From Vicinamibacterales bacterium (lineage in GTDB: Bacteria > Acidobacteriota > Vicinamibacteria > Vicinamibacterales > UBA8438), in NCBI GenBank assembly GCA_958296065.1, contig CATQHX010000025.1, positions 62,001 to 126,000 on the forward strand: 64,000 nucleotides of DNA. Reading direction: 5' to 3'. The translations under genes and the position numbers were made by a program. The notes under the pieces were generated by a model. That model worked only from the letters and a program-made list of their open reading frames with translations. It did no database searches and was not told the origin of the DNA. Position 1 is the stretch's first letter; each line of letters starts with the position of its first letter. Below are positions 61,488 to 64,000 of the stretch, in pieces.

Positions 61488-61649
61488 CCGCACCTACTTG
61501 AGCCGGCCGGCCAGTCGCAGTACGATTACTGGTTTGATCCGGGGCAGCCCGAAGCGCTCGGCCCGCATCGCGTTCCCGATACAACCTTGAACGCACGACG
61601 GCGAGCCGGCTGCCCTTCCCGGAGGCGTGCTCGAAGGAGGTTACTGTCG

Positions 61650-63746
61650 ATGAAGGTCTATGACGCGTCGAACATCCGCAACGTGGCGGTCGTCGGGCAC
61701 AGCGGTTCCGGCAAGACACAACTCGTGTCCGCGATGCTGTTCGGCGCGAAGATGGTCAACCGCCTCGGGAAGGTCAACGATGGCACGACGGTCACCGACT
61801 TCGACGAGGACGAGATCAACCGCAAGCACACGCTGGCGGCGAGCGTCGCGTTCGCCGAGTGGCGCTCCACGAAGATCAACCTGATCGATACCCCCGGCAT
61901 GAGCAATTTCCTGAGCGACACGCGGGCGGCCCTGCGTGTGGCCGACGCCGCCCTCGTCGTCGTCGACGCGGTAGCCGGCGTCGAGGTGCAGACCGAGAAG
62001 GTCTGGAGCATCGCCAACGAGCTCGGATTGCCTTGCCTGGTAGTGCTCAACCTGCTCGATCGCGAACGCGCGAGCTTCGAGCGCGCGCTCGAATCGGTGC
62101 AGGGAAGCCTGGGCCGGGAAGTGGTACCGATCCAGCTTCCGATCGGTTCGGAACGGGACTTCCGGGGCGCGGTCGATCTCGTCGGCATGCAGGGCATGAC
62201 CTTCCCGGTCGACGGCAGCGGAACGGTCGCGACGGGAGACGTTGCCGGGGAGCTGGCCGGCCCGGCGGAAACCGCCCGCGAGGCGCTGATCGAGATGGTC
62301 GCGGAAGCCGACGAGGCGCTCATGGAGCGCTTCTTCGAGGAGGGCACCCTCACGCAGGACGAGATCGAGGGCGGGCTGCGCGCGGCGACCCGGAATCGGC
62401 AGATGTTCCCCCTCGTCTGCACGTCGGCACAGGCCAACATCGGCGTCGGGCCTCTGCTGGACACGATCCGCGCCTGTCTCCCGGCTGCCGCCGATCATCC
62501 GCTCCCTGCGACCGATCCCGAGAGCGGAGAGCCGCAGACCTACGACGCTGGAGACGGAGCTCCGGCTGCCGCGTTCGTCTGGAAGACCATCGCCGACCCC
62601 TTCGCCGGGCGCATCACGATGTTCCGGGTCGCGGCGGGCACGCTCAAGGCCGATACCAGCGTGCACAACGTCACCCGCGACGACGGCGAGCGTTTCGGGA
62701 CCTTGGCCATCATGCAGGGCAAGACGCAGCATCCGGTGCCGGAACTGAAGGCGGGCGATCTCGGGGCCGTCGCCAAGCTGAAGGAGACGCACACGAGCGA
62801 TACGCTCGGCGAGAAGGGCAGCCCGATACGCTTCGCCCCCATCGCCTTCGCCGACCCGGTCCTGTCCTATGCCATCGAGCCGAAGAGCCGCGGCGACGAG
62901 GAGAAGATCAGCGGCGCGCTGCAGCGCCTGCGAGAAGAAGACCCCACCATCCAGTACACCCGCGATCCCCAGACCAGACAACTCCTGCTCTCCGGCCAGG
63001 GGCAACTGCACATCGAGGTCACCGTCGCCAAGCTGAAGCGGCGGTTCGGGGTCGGGGTCAACCTGAAGCTGCCACGAATCCCTTACCGGGAGACGATCAT
63101 GGCCGCGACCGAAGCGCACGGCCGGCACAAGAAGCAGTCCGGCGGCCACGGACAGTTCGGCGATTGCAAGATCCGGGTCGAGCCGCTCCCGCGGGGAGAA
63201 GACTTCGCGTTCGTGGACGAGATCTTCGGCGGGTCCATCCCTCGGCAGTTCATTCCTGCCGTCGAGAAGGGAATTCAGGAGGCCCGTACGAAGGGCTACC
63301 TCGCCGGGTATCCGATGGTCGACTTCAAGGTGACGCTGCACGACGGGCAGTTCCACTCGGTCGACTCGAACGAGATGTCGTTCAAGATGGCTGGGCGCCT
63401 CGCCTTCCGCGACGCGATGGAACGCGCCAGACCGACGCTGCTCGAACCGGTCATGAACGTCGAGGTCTACGCGCCGGGCGACTTCGCGGGCGACCTCATG
63501 GGCGACCTGAACGGGCGGCGCGGCCGGATCGGCGGCATGGAGCCGCGCGGTGCGTCGACGATCATCAAGGCACAGGTACCGATGTCGGAGATGCTGACCT
63601 ACGAGCAGCAGTTGACCTCCGCCACCGGCGGCAGAGGGTCGTACCACATGGAATTCTCGCACTACGAGGAAGTGCCGGCGCACCTCCACGCCAAGATCGT
63701 GGCCGATTCGAAATCCGAAGCAGGGGATGCCACGGACGACGAATAG
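61650..63746 (+). CDS. Elongation factor G-like GTPase paralog
   Basis: NVAVVGHSGSGKTQLVSAML, LIDTPGMSNFLSD, EF-G domains III-V (GQLHIEVTVAKLKRRFGV...GGRGSYHMEFSHYEEVPAHL). Confidence 0.9.
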   Translation: MKVYDASNIRNVAVVGHSGSGKTQLVSAMLFGAKMVNRLGKVNDGTTVTDFDEDEINRKHTLAASVAFAEWRSTKINLIDTPGMSNFLSDTRAALRVADAALVVVDAVAGVEVQTEKVWSIANELGLPCLVVLNLLDRERASFERALESVQGSLGREVVPIQLPIGSERDFRGAVDLVGMQGMTFPVDGSGTVATGDVAGELAGPAETAREALIEMVAEADEALMERFFEEGTLTQDEIEGGLRAATRNRQMFPLVCTSAQANIGVGPLLDTIRACLPAAADHPLPATDPESGEPQTYDAGDGAPAAAFVWKTIADPFAGRITMFRVAAGTLKADTSVHNVTRDDGERFGTLAIMQGKTQHPVPELKAGDLGAVAKLKETHTSDTLGEKGSPIRFAPIAFADPVLSYAIEPKSRGDEEKISGALQRLREEDPTIQYTRDPQTRQLLLSGQGQLHIEVTVAKLKRRFGVGVNLKLPRIPYRETIMAATEAHGRHKKQSGGHGQFGDCKIRVEPLPRGEDFAFVDEIFGGSIPRQFIPAVEKGIQEARTKGYLAGYPMVDFKVTLHDGQFHSVDSNEMSFKMAGRLAFRDAMERARPTLLEPVMNVEVYAPGDFAGDLMGDLNGRRGRIGGMEPRGASTIIKAQVPMSEMLTYEQQLTSATGGRGSYHMEFSHYEEVPAHLHAKIVADSKSEAGDATDDE

Positions 63747-63753
63747 CGCGGTC

Positions 63754-64000
63754 CTAGCGCTTCTTCCCGCGGCGGAACATCCGGCTCAGGCGTCCGCCTG
63801 TCTGCTGGTCCTGCTGCTGGCGTTCGGGAGTCTCCTCCGGCTTGCGATCGCCCTTGGGCTTCTCCAGAGCGGGGTTGTACTCGCTGCCGATCAGCTCCAC
63901 CTGGGCCATCTCGGCGGCGTCGCCGCGCCGGAATCCAATCCGCAGCAGGCGCGTGTAGCCACCGGGACGGTCAGCGAAACGTGGCGCGATAGTATCGAAC
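63754..64000 (-). CDS. rplQ: 50S ribosomal protein L17 (C-terminal part, runs off window)
   Basis: Reverse-strand reading [48 protein letters not shown]... Confidence 0.85.
   Translation of the reverse strand, partial: FDTIAPRFADRPGGYTRLLRIGFRRGDAAEMAQVELIGSEYNPALEKPKGDRKPEETPERQQQDQQTGGRLSRMFRRGKKR

Noticed and set aside
59322-63689. Large minus-strand ORFs opposite the permeases and the EF-G-like gene
   Set aside because: GC-driven antisense ORFs; the plus-strand proteins match known families.

Overview
A ~64 kb high-GC bacterial chromosomal window. The gene complement suggests an Acidobacteriota-like genome, but I cannot prove taxonomy from sequence alone. Most of it is ordinary core genome: nadK, an htrA-like protease, a murU/amgK-like pair, asnS, the rimP-nusA-infB-DUF503-rbfA-nrnA-truB-rpsO-pnp cluster, an M48 protease, smc, an S41 protease, tatA/tatC, proS, aroB, a minus-strand type IV pilus-like block (prepilins, pilD, VKOR-DsbA fusion, pilin, pilC, pilT, pilB), a pyruvoyl-dependent arginine decarboxylase, an HlyD/MacA-like adaptor with two MacB/FtsX-like permeases, a divergent EF-G and the 3' end of rplQ. 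The accessory part is ~31-43.6 kb. It contains a three-level nest of insertion sequences: an IS5/IS1182-like transposase split by an IS110-family element, which is itself split by two different IS21-family elements. Both IS21 insertions have readable terminal repeats and target duplications (9 bp and 5 bp). The same region holds a complex hairpin element in two copies (one inside an IS21, one as a relic), a ~147 bp MITE-like element, and a set of uncharacterised exported proteins. Other oddities are an Asn-Gly tandem-repeat insertion in the SMC head, a long acidic/proline-rich TatC N-terminal extension, and an EF-G paralog with a non-canonical NKxD motif. No CRISPR array, tRNA or rRNA gene was recognised. 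I do not see a confidently novel multi-gene defence system.
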